Shown here: one piece after another, positions 38,390 to 47,690 of the stretch | Numbering within the stretch: the stretch's first letter is position 1 | Layout: every line of letters starts with the position of its first letter | DNA from: Candidatus Ornithobacterium hominis | GTDB lineage: Bacteria; Bacteroidota; Bacteroidia; Flavobacteriales; Weeksellaceae | Assembly (NCBI RefSeq): GCF_951229915.1 | Contig: NZ_OX579588.1 | Location: forward strand, 248,001-312,000 | DNA length: 64,000 bases | Direction: 5' to 3' | Program-made: the position numbers and the translations under genes | Notes under the pieces: model-generated | Seen by the model: only the letters and a program-made list of their open reading frames with translations | What the model was told of the DNA's origin: nothing | Databases searched by the model: none

Positions 38390-39451
38390 ATGAGAAATAA
38401 CTTTATAACTTCAATTTCAGATTATAATTTGCAACCAACGGGAAGCGTAAAAGCGAAAGGCTTTAGCAATATTGCACTCATCAAATATTGGGGGAAATAC
38501 AGCAAACAAATTCCAGCAAATCCCTCACTAAGTTTTACCCTAAGCGAGGCATTCACTCAAACAGAATTGAAATTTAAAGAAAAAAGAGGAAAAAAAACCA
38601 ATATTCAGGTATTTCTTGATGGCACAAATCAACCTGATTTTGCTCCAAAAATTGAAAAATTTTTTCAGTCAATTATTGATTACATTCCATTCATTCACTA
38701 TTACGATTTTGAAGTCCATACGCACAACAGCTTTCCTCACAGTAGCGGCATAGCGTCTTCGGCTTCTGGGATGAGTGCTTTGGCGAGTTGTCTTATCCAA
38801 ATGGAAGAAGAATTTGGCTACAAAAATGAGAAGGCTATAGAAAAAGCTTCATTTTTAGCACGTTTGGGGTCAGGAAGTGCATCGCGCTCCTTATATCCAG
38901 GCGCTGTGGTTTGGGGGAAAACAGCAGAAATAGAAGGCAGTAACAATGAATTTAGCATCTCGATTAATCACAGAATAAACCCGATTTTTCAAGACTTTCA
39001 GGATTGTATTTTATTGATTCACAAAGGGAAAAAGAGAGTTTCAAGCACATTGGGACATCAATTGATGAATGAACATCTATTTGCAGAGCAGCGATTTAAG
39101 CAAGCAGATCAAAATTTGAAAATTTTACTTAAAGCTTTAGAACAGGCTGATATAGATACATTTATAAGAATTGTAGAAAAGGAAGCTCTAAGTCTTCATG
39201 CGATGATGATGACTTCAGACCCTTATTTTATCTTGATGGAACCCCAGACGGTAAAAGCAATCCAAGAAATTTGGCGTTTCAGAGAAGAAACAGGAGAAAA
39301 AATTTGTTTTACCTTAGATGCTGGCGCTAATGTGCATGTGCTCTACCCAAAGCAAAGTGAAAAAAATATTCTCACATTCATCAATGAAAGATTGAAGTCG
39401 CTGTGTGAGAATCAAGAAATGCTGATGGATTACGTTAATCAAAAAATCTGA
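38390..39451 (+). CDS. mvaD: Diphosphomevalonate decarboxylase
   Basis: 353 aa. It converts mevalonate diphosphate to isopentenyl diphosphate, so this organism makes isoprenoids at least partly by the mevalonate route. GHMP-kinase-fold motifs: ALIKYWGKY near 28-36, PSLSFTLSEAF, the ATP loop PHSSGIASSASGMSA near 117-131 and the C-terminal DAGANVHVLYP. Its stop overlaps the next start (TGATG). A repeat copy (38457) encodes AKGFSN near the start. Confidence 0.94.
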   Translation: MRNNFITSISDYNLQPTGSVKAKGFSNIALIKYWGKYSKQIPANPSLSFTLSEAFTQTELKFKEKRGKKTNIQVFLDGTNQPDFAPKIEKFFQSIIDYIPFIHYYDFEVHTHNSFPHSSGIASSASGMSALASCLIQMEEEFGYKNEKAIEKASFLARLGSGSASRSLYPGAVVWGKTAEIEGSNNEFSISINHRINPIFQDFQDCILLIHKGKKRVSSTLGHQLMNEHLFAEQRFKQADQNLKILLKALEQADIDTFIRIVEKEALSLHAMMMTSDPYFILMEPQTVKAIQEIWRFREETGEKICFTLDAGANVHVLYPKQSEKNILTFINERLKSLCENQEMLMDYVNQKI

Positions 39452-42108
39452 TGAAATCTTTTATTTCTAACTGTACCAAAGAGATTTTAAAAAATCATTC
39501 AAGCCTTGAAAAAATTTCTATCGTAGTACCAGGAAATCGTTCCAAACAATTTTTTCGGTCTGCAATTTTGAGCCAAAATTACACCGGTGTGATGCCACAA
39601 TTCTTTAGTATAGAAGAATTGCTTTCTGCTATGGCTGATTTAGTGAAAATCAAGGGTGTACCGTTGTGGTTTGAGGCATATTCCGTTTACAAAAACATTG
39701 CTGAAGAAGCGGAAAGTTTTGAGGATTTCATCAAGTGGATTCCCACTTTGCTCAAAGATTTTGATGACATAGAAAATGAAAGTGTAGATGCAAAAACGCT
39801 TTTCCAGGCGTTGGCTTCTGATGAAAGAATGAAAATCTGGAGTCAGGAGATAGAAATCGGGCAAAATCAAATCATGCAAAATTATTTAGGATTTTGGTCG
39901 ATGGCAGAAAAATTTTTTAAGGCTTTAAAAATTTATCTAGAAAATAAAGGTTTAGGTTTCAGGGGAATGATTGCTCGGCAAGCGGTAGAGAATGCAGAGA
40001 AGTATATAGAAAACAATGGGGATTTCTACTACTTCTGCGGATTTAATGCACTCACCAAGACTGAAAAGTTACTGATACAGAAATTGATAGAAACAGAAAG
40101 AGCAGCTTGCTTGTGGGATGCCGATGAATATTATCTCAACGACCCTATTCAGGAAGCTGGTTTTTTCTTGCGCCAACATCAGAAGAGTTTAGCATCGTTT
40201 CAGTTTGTGAGTCATCATTTTTCAGAACCAAAAGATTTTCAAGTCATTCAAGCGCCAGACCAAGTAAGCCAAGCCAAAATTGCTGGAGAAATTTTAAGCA
40301 AATTGAAGCCAGAACAGGTCGCCAAAACAGCTTTGATTTTGGCAGATGAGCAGTTGCTACCAGCAGTTTTGAACTCTCTGCCGCCCAACATTGAGAAAGT
40401 GAATGTGACGATGGGTATAGCACTTCAAAATTTACCCATGTCCAATTTTTTTCGCTCGGTCATTGAGTTACACATGAATAGAGATAAATTTGGAGGAGCA
40501 TTTTATTATCAAAACCTTTTTAGCGTTTTAAAACAAAATCTTTTTTCTGAATTTTATCAAGATGAATTTTTGAAAATAAACCTTGAGGTTCAGCAGAAAA
40601 ATAAAGCTTTTTTCCAGCCGAGTGAATTAAACTTCACCAAATTGGCCGGGATTTTTAAAGGCTTAAAAAATCCGAAAGAATTAGTGCGAGAATTACAAAA
40701 ATTCATACTAGAAATTAAGGGTTTTAAAAACTTCACAACCTTCGAAAAAGAATGTCTTTATCATTTTGAATCAATTTTCATTCAGCTGGAAACGCTAATG
40801 CACAGAAATTTTGAGCTAGAGAATTTCACTACTTTTTATTGGCTTTATAAACAGATTTTAGCTGCAGAAAGTTTAAGCTTCATTGGCGAGCCACAGCAGG
40901 GATTACAGATTTTGGGAATGCTAGAGACGCGTTTGTTGGATTTTGAGCAGGTGATTATGACTTCCGTGAATGAGGGAACGCTGCCACTGGGGAGGCAAGA
41001 AAACACCTTTATCCCGTTTGAGTTTAGAAAAAGAAGTCAACTCAATACATTTCTAGAAAATGATGCGATTTATGCCTATCATTTTTACCATGTCATCCAG
41101 CGATGCCAGAGGGCAGATTTTATTTACAATTCAAACACAGAAAGTTTAGGTAAGGGTGAAAAAAGTCGATTTCTGAGGCAACTGGAGCTGGAGAGTCCAC
41201 ACCAAATTCAGCAAGTGATGCTTGCTCCAGAGAAAATTAAGCCTACTGAAATTTTTCAAGGCTTTAAAAAAACTCAATTGATTTTAAATGAAATAGAATC
41301 TTGGAAAAAAAGAATTTCGCCCTCTTCGCTAGCCGCTTATGTTAAAAATCCTATTGATTTTTATCAGCGTTATTTGTTGAAAATAAGAGATTCAGATGAA
41401 TTAGAAGAGCACGCAGGTTTTATTACTTTAGGTAATATCGTTCATGAATGTTTAGAAGAGCTTTACAGACCATATTTGAACGAAATTTTGACACCACAGC
41501 TCTACCAAAAAATTAAAAAATATTTGCCTGAGGTTCTTCATCAGAAAATGATTGACCATTTGTTATTTGATAATGCTTTGCGAGGTAAGAATATCATCAT
41601 CAAATCAGTCATAGAAGAAATGCTGAAAAATGCGATACACAAAGATGAGAAATCGATGCAAGGGCAAGAATTAATTTTAAAAGGCTTAGAAGAAAAATGT
41701 AGCGCGACTTATCTGTTTCAAGATTTACAAGTCACTTTTCATGGCGTGATAGACCGCATAGATAGTTACAATGGAGTCCACCGTCTCATTGATTACAAGA
41801 CTGGAGGGTTCAGTGCTTCAAACGTGAAAATCAAATCAGGTAAAATAGAGGATTTGCAAATCAATGCAGATTATGCCAAAGCCGTGCAACTCATTATTTA
41901 CGCTTATATGTTTTTAAGCAAGAATAAAACAGAAAAAGTAATGAGTGGTATTTTCCCACTCAAACACCTTAGCCAAGATTTGACATTTCTGCAATATGAG
42001 CAAGAGTATTTATTTGGTATAGAAGAAATTGAGCCACTGATGGCACAGGTGGCAAGCATTATTTTAGAAATTCAAGACCCATCAATTGATTTTGAAGAAA
42101 AAATTTAA
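39451..42108 (+). CDS. AddB-like PD-(D/E)XK nuclease/inactivated helicase protein
   Basis: 885 aa. The N-terminal part (IVVPGNRSKQFF near 26-37) resembles the degenerate helicase domain of AddB. The C-terminal nuclease domain has GNIVHECLEELY near 659-670, Asp in HGVIDRIDS near 765 and DYKTGG near 781, the D...(D/E)xK core. No Cys cluster typical of an iron-sulfur AddB is seen around the nuclease. The expected UvrD-type partner helicase is not next to it. It probably acts in double-strand break end processing. It overlaps mvaD by one base. Six repeat copies lie in or at the end of it, the highest density in the window. Confidence 0.85.
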   Translation: MKSFISNCTKEILKNHSSLEKISIVVPGNRSKQFFRSAILSQNYTGVMPQFFSIEELLSAMADLVKIKGVPLWFEAYSVYKNIAEEAESFEDFIKWIPTLLKDFDDIENESVDAKTLFQALASDERMKIWSQEIEIGQNQIMQNYLGFWSMAEKFFKALKIYLENKGLGFRGMIARQAVENAEKYIENNGDFYYFCGFNALTKTEKLLIQKLIETERAACLWDADEYYLNDPIQEAGFFLRQHQKSLASFQFVSHHFSEPKDFQVIQAPDQVSQAKIAGEILSKLKPEQVAKTALILADEQLLPAVLNSLPPNIEKVNVTMGIALQNLPMSNFFRSVIELHMNRDKFGGAFYYQNLFSVLKQNLFSEFYQDEFLKINLEVQQKNKAFFQPSELNFTKLAGIFKGLKNPKELVRELQKFILEIKGFKNFTTFEKECLYHFESIFIQLETLMHRNFELENFTTFYWLYKQILAAESLSFIGEPQQGLQILGMLETRLLDFEQVIMTSVNEGTLPLGRQENTFIPFEFRKRSQLNTFLENDAIYAYHFYHVIQRCQRADFIYNSNTESLGKGEKSRFLRQLELESPHQIQQVMLAPEKIKPTEIFQGFKKTQLILNEIESWKKRISPSSLAAYVKNPIDFYQRYLLKIRDSDELEEHAGFITLGNIVHECLEELYRPYLNEILTPQLYQKIKKYLPEVLHQKMIDHLLFDNALRGKNIIIKSVIEEMLKNAIHKDEKSMQGQELILKGLEEKCSATYLFQDLQVTFHGVIDRIDSYNGVHRLIDYKTGGFSASNVKIKSGKIEDLQINADYAKAVQLIIYAYMFLSKNKTEKVMSGIFPLKHLSQDLTFLQYEQEYLFGIEEIEPLMAQVASIILEIQDPSIDFEEKI
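39912..39931. repeat. AAGGCTT iterated motif, intact copy inside a gene
   Basis: ATTTTTTAAGGCTTTAAAAA, core 39919-39925, read in frame as FFKALKI in the AddB-like protein. Confidence 0.8.
40651..40670. repeat. AAGGCTT iterated motif, intact copy inside a gene
   Basis: ATTTTTAAAGGCTTAAAAAA, core 40658-40664, read as IFKGLKN, that is in a different frame relation from the copy at 39919. Confidence 0.8.
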
Positions 42109-42120
42109 GGCTTTAAAAAA
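42101..42120. repeat. AAGGCTT iterated motif at the AddB-like stop
   Basis: AAATTTAAGGCTTTAAAAAA, core 42107-42113; the TAA of the gene lies inside it. Confidence 0.75.
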
Positions 42121-42188
42121 TTAAATCACAAAACGAAAGACTTCCTGTGCCATAAAGTTTTCATTCTGTATCCTTGTTTTCAGTGCTT

Positions 42189-44456
42189 TTATTGCCCTAT
42201 TATTGCATTTGGATTTTTTTTGAATTTAGCATTAAAATCATTGATTAATTGCCTTGCATGCTGAGCCTCAGGAGATTGCGTATATTGAGTTGAAATGCGT
42301 TCTAGTGCTTTCAAATAATCTTCTGCACCATGAGTTTTAATCAACGAAAAGGCTTCGATGAATTCAATTTTGATGAAAATAGGTTCTTCTGCAAAATCGG
42401 TTTGGGCTTTTTGGTAAAGCTCATGTACACCTTCAAAGTTTTGTTGTGCATACAAATCATAAATCTGATTGTAGATTTGCATCGCCGCTGTGCTATTACT
42501 GTTTTTTAGACTTTTTTGCGGATGGAGTAAATATTGACTAAAAATCGATTTTGGAAACTCACTGATGAGTTGATTTTTATACTGCTGAGCCAAAGTTTCA
42601 TCTTTGGTATTGATGCGGTAGAGTTGATACAAGGTTTCTTCTTTCACCTCTTGGCGTGCAGGTGGGCTGTTGAGCAAATCTTTCAGCGTCTGATTTGCCA
42701 GAGATTGATTTTTCAAAACCTCATAATATTCCACGCCCAAAAGCAGCGAAAGTGAGTCTCGTTCTACTTTTAGATTTTCCACCAATTTTGGGCTCGGGAT
42801 TTTTTCTATATAATAAGAAACCTCATAGCGGCGGGGATTGGATGTATCGGCAACGCCAGTCAGCATTGCTTTCTCTTGTTCGATGCTCGATGCCGTAGCA
42901 GTGCTAAATCGCCAGTCGTCATTAAGCCCTCGGTTTCCCCAAAGATTGATAAACTTTTGCTCGCCAGCAGATTGAGTAGAAAGATTGTAGAAATAAAATT
43001 TACCTCTTTTTCTTTCCTCAAAACTAAAGTTAATATTTTGATTATCTGTATAGAAATTTTGATTAATTTCTTGCTCTTGATTTATTTTATTTTCATCTTG
43101 AATTTTTAAATTTTCAATAAAATTCTTGAAAAATTCTTCCTGTTTTTTGGGTTCCATTTTTGCAATTGCAATGATGCTATCATTTTTGCGAATTGTGTAA
43201 TATTTGGATTTGATAGAATTGAGAGCTTTTTGATTTTCTTGCAGCTCAGTTTTTCGTGTGCTTTCTGGGTATTTTGCCACAGCACTGTCATAGTAAGCAG
43301 CGGCGTAGATGTAATCGGAATTTCTAAAGTAAATATCAGCCATTTCAGCAAAAGTTTCTCCTCTGAATCTTTCGTCTGAAATGTCTTCGAGCAAAGCTTT
43401 TTCAAAGTAGTTTTTTGCCAAGCTGAGAGAGTCGCGTTTTAATTCTAATTTACCCAATCCATAATAAAATTCGTTGTAATATTTTTTGTAAGTTCCTTTT
43501 TTCAGTAGTTGCTGTAAATCTTCTTTTAGGCTGAAATAATTTTGGTGCTCAGGCTGAAAATTTAAAGCCTTAAAAAGTTTTGCACGAGCTTCCATCTCAA
43601 ATCCTGGCTTGAGTTTATAAGCTTTTGCAAAATAAGGAGCAGCATCTTTGTAGGCTTTGGTGTGCGTCAAGTATTGGGCTAAAATGAAATTCAAACGCGC
43701 TTGTTGCTTTTTATTTCTAGTTGCATCGATGGCCAATTTCATATTTTCGATGGCAGAAGATTCATCCCCAGCTAAAAATTGAGACTGAGCTAAGTGCTTA
43801 AAAACTTGAGCTTTAAGTTTTTTGTTTAAATCCTTTTGAGCTAATTCGGCTAATTTTTCTAAGGCTTCAGCATCATTTTGAGACTGCTGTAAAGCTAAAG
43901 CTTCGAAAAAAATAGCTTGATGATGATGCTTGTCAAAAGGCAGTTTTTGCACCTCTCTTAGCGCTTCCAGAGCTTGCATAGATTTTCCTTGGTAATACCT
44001 TGCTTGCCCCAGCATCAAGTAGGCACGAGCCATCAGTCGGTTTCTTTCTTTTCCACGAATTAGCATAGAGTGCTCAGCGATGGCTTTTAGTGCTTTTTCT
44101 TCTGCTTTTTCAAAGCCAGTTTTTGCATTTTTTTCTTCTTGCTTATTTTCACCAAGGTTAAAAACTTGAGAAAACATATTGATTCCCTTACCTGGTTGAT
44201 AACTAATGACTTCAGAATCATTATTTTCTTTAAATTCTGAGAGAGGGTCAACGTTCAGTATTTCAAAGTAATTGTCCTGATGACTGGATTCCAGTTCTTT
44301 TAATTTTTGATTGATGGCTTCTTGGCCATTGAAAAGTGTATTGAACCACGCCGTGAGATTATGATAATAGCGGTTTTTGAGGCTGTCTTTTTTTGTAGAG
44401 CATCCTGCCAAAAAAAACAGTAAAAAAACGAATCCGATTGATTTTATTTTACTCAT
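42189..44456 (-). CDS. sprE: T9SS lipoprotein PorW/SprE, TPR-rich
   Basis: About 755 aa from the ATG at 44456 (MSKIKSIGFVFLLFFLAGC, a good lipobox); a longer start at 44495 would bury the signal. After the lipidated Cys comes 'NRYYHNLTAWFNTLFNGQEA', characteristic of SprE/PorW, then TPR repeats (for example 150-430). PorW/SprE is an outer-membrane lipoprotein needed for type IX secretion and gliding. With sprA and tonB nearby, the window carries part of the T9SS. Divergent from the M23 peptidase gene. Confidence 0.9.
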   Translation of the reverse strand: MSKIKSIGFVFLLFFLAGCSTKKDSLKNRYYHNLTAWFNTLFNGQEAINQKLKELESSHQDNYFEILNVDPLSEFKENNDSEVISYQPGKGINMFSQVFNLGENKQEEKNAKTGFEKAEEKALKAIAEHSMLIRGKERNRLMARAYLMLGQARYYQGKSMQALEALREVQKLPFDKHHHQAIFFEALALQQSQNDAEALEKLAELAQKDLNKKLKAQVFKHLAQSQFLAGDESSAIENMKLAIDATRNKKQQARLNFILAQYLTHTKAYKDAAPYFAKAYKLKPGFEMEARAKLFKALNFQPEHQNYFSLKEDLQQLLKKGTYKKYYNEFYYGLGKLELKRDSLSLAKNYFEKALLEDISDERFRGETFAEMADIYFRNSDYIYAAAYYDSAVAKYPESTRKTELQENQKALNSIKSKYYTIRKNDSIIAIAKMEPKKQEEFFKNFIENLKIQDENKINQEQEINQNFYTDNQNINFSFEERKRGKFYFYNLSTQSAGEQKFINLWGNRGLNDDWRFSTATASSIEQEKAMLTGVADTSNPRRYEVSYYIEKIPSPKLVENLKVERDSLSLLLGVEYYEVLKNQSLANQTLKDLLNSPPARQEVKEETLYQLYRINTKDETLAQQYKNQLISEFPKSIFSQYLLHPQKSLKNSNSTAAMQIYNQIYDLYAQQNFEGVHELYQKAQTDFAEEPIFIKIEFIEAFSLIKTHGAEDYLKALERISTQYTQSPEAQHARQLINDFNAKFKKNPNAIIGQ

Positions 44457-44568
44457 AAGCATTGCAAAATTACAATTTAAAAGCTTTATATTCATAAATA
44501 AAAAATATAGAAATTACTCAGATTATTTTTAAATCGGATTTAGATTCAGATATTTGCACACTATAGCA

Positions 44569-45435
44569 ATGGAAAAAAGAAATCAAAAAAGATTAGACAA
44601 AAAAATGCTGAGTCATTACCAGCTTCAACTGCTGGATGATGAAGATAAGCGCTCGGTATTTCTCATTAAACTTACACCGCTCAATAGTTTGCTATTTTTC
44701 ACTTTTTTTATGATTTTGATTACCACTTTGATTTTTTTGGGTTTAAAGTATTCGCCTTTGAAAGAGTATTTCATTTCCCCAACTATAGAAAACCAAGCTG
44801 CGTATAAAAATCAACTTCTGAAATTAAATGAAAGAATTCTGGAGCTTGAGAATAATTTAGAAGCCAATGAGCTTTATATAAAAAGTATACAAGCTGTAGT
44901 GAGTGGCAATATCAAAGCAGAAAAGGTAGACAGCCTCGTGGTCAATAAATTCCATCTAAATCCCGATTCAGAATTATTCAAACCGAGCGAAGAAGACTCG
45001 TTGTTCAGAATTCAGATAGAAAAAGAAGAAATGGAAGCGATGAAGGCATCTAAAAACACAGTGCCTGATGCGAAATATTTCACGCCTGTAAAAGGCTTTG
45101 TGACTGGGAAATTTGACTTGACCGAAAAACATTTGGCCGTAGACATTAGCGCTGGCGAAGGCGACGTTATAAAATCTATTGCAGATGGCGATGTGCTTTT
45201 CTCTAACTGGACGCCAGATGCTGGCTATACGCTCATCATACGGCATGCTAACGATATTATCTCAATGTATAAACATTGTGCTAAAGTCTATAAAAAACAG
45301 GGCGATATGGTAAAAAAGGGTGAAGCCATAGCACAGGTAGGAAATACAGGAGAATTGACTACTGGCCCTCATTTACATTTTGAGCTGTGGGTGCAGGGAA
45401 AAGCAGTAGACCCAGAGGAATACATTGATTTTTAA
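44569..45435 (+). CDS. M23 family (LytM) metallopeptidase
   Basis: 288 aa from the ATG at 44569; an upstream TTG (44554) overlaps a -7-like box (GATATTTG, 44549-44556) and is unlikely. One membrane segment near 48-68 (LLFFTFFMILITTLIFLGL), a coiled-coil-like stretch 85-110, then a LytM domain with HLAVDIS (zinc His/Asp), MYKHCAKVY and HLHFELW (catalytic and zinc His). All zinc ligands are present, so it should be an active peptidoglycan endopeptidase acting from the inner membrane. It is 10 nt upstream of the GH3-like gene. Confidence 0.9.
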   Translation: MEKRNQKRLDKKMLSHYQLQLLDDEDKRSVFLIKLTPLNSLLFFTFFMILITTLIFLGLKYSPLKEYFISPTIENQAAYKNQLLKLNERILELENNLEANELYIKSIQAVVSGNIKAEKVDSLVVNKFHLNPDSELFKPSEEDSLFRIQIEKEEMEAMKASKNTVPDAKYFTPVKGFVTGKFDLTEKHLAVDISAGEGDVIKSIADGDVLFSNWTPDAGYTLIIRHANDIISMYKHCAKVYKKQGDMVKKGEAIAQVGNTGELTTGPHLHFELWVQGKAVDPEEYIDF

Positions 45436-45445
45436 ACTCAAAAAA

Positions 45446-46936
45446 ATGCTTAAGAAATTTATTGCAAAAATTTTTGCACGATATATTGTTCTGCAAGAAA
45501 AAAAGTGGATGGCGCATCCTGTTGAAGCTCAAGAAAAAGTTTTTGCAGAAATCATAAGAAAAGCAAAAAACACGGAATTTGGTAAAAAACATTATTTTGG
45601 AAATATCAAAAATCATCAAGATTTTGTAAAAAATGTGCCAATTCAAGATTATGAAAATATAAAACCCTATATTGATAGAATAAGGCAAGGAGAGTTGAAC
45701 GTTCTTTGGCCTGGGAAACCAAAATATTGGGCGAAAACTTCGGGTACAACTTCTGGAGAAAAATATATCCCGATTTCTAGAGAATCAATTCCATATCATA
45801 TTGAGGCGGCGAGGAATGCACTACTTTTTTATATTCAAAATAAAGGGAATGCCAATTTTGTGAACGGGAAAATGATTTTTTTACAAGGAAACCCCGAGCT
45901 TAAAGAAGAAAGAGGAATACAAGCCGGCCGACTTAGTGGAATCTCAGCACATTACGTTCCTTCATATCTGCAAAAAAATAGATTACCCAGCTGGGAAACC
46001 AATACAATTGAAAACTGGGAAGAAAAAGTTGACCGAATTGTGGATGAAACACACCAAGCTAATATGACGCTAATCAGCGGAATTCCACCGTGGATGATTA
46101 TGTATTTTGAAAGACTCAGAAAAAAATCAAATCAAACACTCACAGAAATGTTTCCGCAGTTGCAATTAATCGTGACGGGCGGGGTTAACTACGATCCGTA
46201 TCGTCAAAAAATAGATGCTTTGCTGGGAGAGAAAATCGATGTAATACAAACTTACCCAGCATCTGAAGGCTTTATCGCTTATCAAGATCAGCTAGATTCC
46301 GAGGATTTGCTGCTTTTGCTAAGCAAGGATATTTTCTATGAATTTATTCCAGTAGAAGAATATTTTGATGAAAAACCGACGCGGATTGGCATTGCCGAGG
46401 TTGAAAAAGACGTCAATTATGCTTTGATTTTAACGACAAAGGCTGGGCTTTTTGCCTACTCCATTGGCGATACGATTCGTTTCACGAGTTTGGAGCCTTA
46501 CCGAATTCGTGTAACGGGGAGAATCAAACATTTTACTTCTGCTTTTGGCGAGCACGTGATTGGGCAAGAAGTTGAAACAGCAATAGCAGAAGTGCTAAAG
46601 AAAATGCCTGCCGAGATTAAAGAATTTCACGTCGCTCCACAGGTGAATCCGTTGGTTGGTTTACCCTACCACGAGTGGTTGGTAGAATTTGAAAAAGAGC
46701 CAGAAGATTTAGAAAAATTTAGTTTGCTATTGGATGAAGAAATGCGTCGGCTAAACACTTACTATGATGATTTAATTCATGGTAAAATTTTAAAGCCTTT
46801 AAAAATTTCAATCGTTCAGGCAGGGGGATTCCACGCTTACTTGAAATCTATCGGGAAACTCGGCGGGCAATTCAAGCCACCGCGGTTAGCTAATGATAGA
46901 AATTTTGCCGACGGATTAAGTTTATATATTAAATAA
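45446..46936 (+). CDS. GH3 auxin-responsive promoter family protein
   Basis: 496 aa from the ATG at 45446, 10 nt after the preceding stop; an earlier TTG would overlap that gene. The family shares the acyl-adenylate fold; the nucleotide loop AKTSGTTSGEKYIPIS is near 98-113, and YPASEGF and the acidic SIGDTIRF follow. Plant GH3 enzymes conjugate amino acids to hormones; the Bacteroidota members have no known substrate to my knowledge. C-terminal 'GGFHAYLKSIGKLGGQFK' is typical. Confidence 0.92.
   Translation: MLKKFIAKIFARYIVLQEKKWMAHPVEAQEKVFAEIIRKAKNTEFGKKHYFGNIKNHQDFVKNVPIQDYENIKPYIDRIRQGELNVLWPGKPKYWAKTSGTTSGEKYIPISRESIPYHIEAARNALLFYIQNKGNANFVNGKMIFLQGNPELKEERGIQAGRLSGISAHYVPSYLQKNRLPSWETNTIENWEEKVDRIVDETHQANMTLISGIPPWMIMYFERLRKKSNQTLTEMFPQLQLIVTGGVNYDPYRQKIDALLGEKIDVIQTYPASEGFIAYQDQLDSEDLLLLLSKDIFYEFIPVEEYFDEKPTRIGIAEVEKDVNYALILTTKAGLFAYSIGDTIRFTSLEPYRIRVTGRIKHFTSAFGEHVIGQEVETAIAEVLKKMPAEIKEFHVAPQVNPLVGLPYHEWLVEFEKEPEDLEKFSLLLDEEMRRLNTYYDDLIHGKILKPLKISIVQAGGFHAYLKSIGKLGGQFKPPRLANDRNFADGLSLYIK
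46786..46806. repeat. AAGGCTT iterated motif, intact copy inside the GH3-like gene
   Basis: AATTTTAAAGCCTTTAAAAAT, core 46793-46799 (minus orientation), read as ILKPLKIS. Confidence 0.8.
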
Positions 46937-46940
46937 ACAG

Positions 46941-47615
46941 ATGATGCAAGAAATTTTAAACTTTCTTATAGAACCCTATCAGTCTTACGAGCCTTGGAAA
47001 ATAGCTTTAGAGGTTTTAGCAACAATCATGGGGATTTCTAGCGTATTTTTTTCGATGAAAAGAAATATTTGGGTATTCCCGACAGGCATTATTTCTACGT
47101 TGATTTACATTTATTTACTTTTCAATTGGGGTTTATATGGCGATATGCTGATAAATTTCTACTACACAATGATGAGTATTTACGGTTGGTTTGTATGGTC
47201 AAAAAACACGCAAGACCAAGTGCATGTAGAAGTTGAGTATATGACCAAAAAAGAATGGTTTTTTGCCGTTTTACTTTTTTTGACAAGTGCCGTTTTGGTA
47301 TTAGCGATTTATTACTTCCGCCCTGTGCTGAGCCAAAATTTTGACTTGACCAAAATGAATGAAGTGGGATTCCACTACCAATGGACCGACTATGTAGATA
47401 CTTGCACCACAGGGATTTTCTTGGTAGGAATGTGGGTGATGGCGAGGAGGAAAGTTGAAAATTGGTTTTTTTGGATTTTGGGAGATCTAATTTCGGTGCC
47501 CTTATACCTCTATAAAGGTTTAGCGGTGACCTCCATTCAGTACCTTGTTTTCATGATTTTAGCTATCGCAGGTTTTGTAATGTGGAAGAAGTCTATGAAA
47601 GAATATCTAGGCTGA
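46941..47615 (+). CDS. pnuC: Nicotinamide riboside transporter PnuC
   Basis: 224 aa with about seven membrane segments. The signature WVFPTGIISTLIYIYLLF (near 48-65) and 'YYTMMSIYGWFVW' are PnuC hallmarks, and the C-terminal WFFWILGDLISVPLYLYKG completes the NR-binding site. It facilitates uptake of nicotinamide riboside for NAD salvage. 4 nt after the GH3-like gene. No NadR-type kinase is adjacent. Confidence 0.94.
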   Translation: MMQEILNFLIEPYQSYEPWKIALEVLATIMGISSVFFSMKRNIWVFPTGIISTLIYIYLLFNWGLYGDMLINFYYTMMSIYGWFVWSKNTQDQVHVEVEYMTKKEWFFAVLLFLTSAVLVLAIYYFRPVLSQNFDLTKMNEVGFHYQWTDYVDTCTTGIFLVGMWVMARRKVENWFFWILGDLISVPLYLYKGLAVTSIQYLVFMILAIAGFVMWKKSMKEYLG

Positions 47616-47641
47616 AATCAGAAGGGGGTTGTAAATAAAAA

Positions 47642-47661
47642 TTTTTTAAGGCTTAAAAAAA
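47642..47661. repeat. AAGGCTT iterated motif, intact intergenic copy
   Basis: TTTTTTAAGGCTTAAAAAAA, core 47648-47654, between pnuC and radC. One of the closest matches to the idealised palindrome. Confidence 0.85.
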
Positions 47662-47690
47662 AATACTAAAAATCTATACATTCTGTCGAG

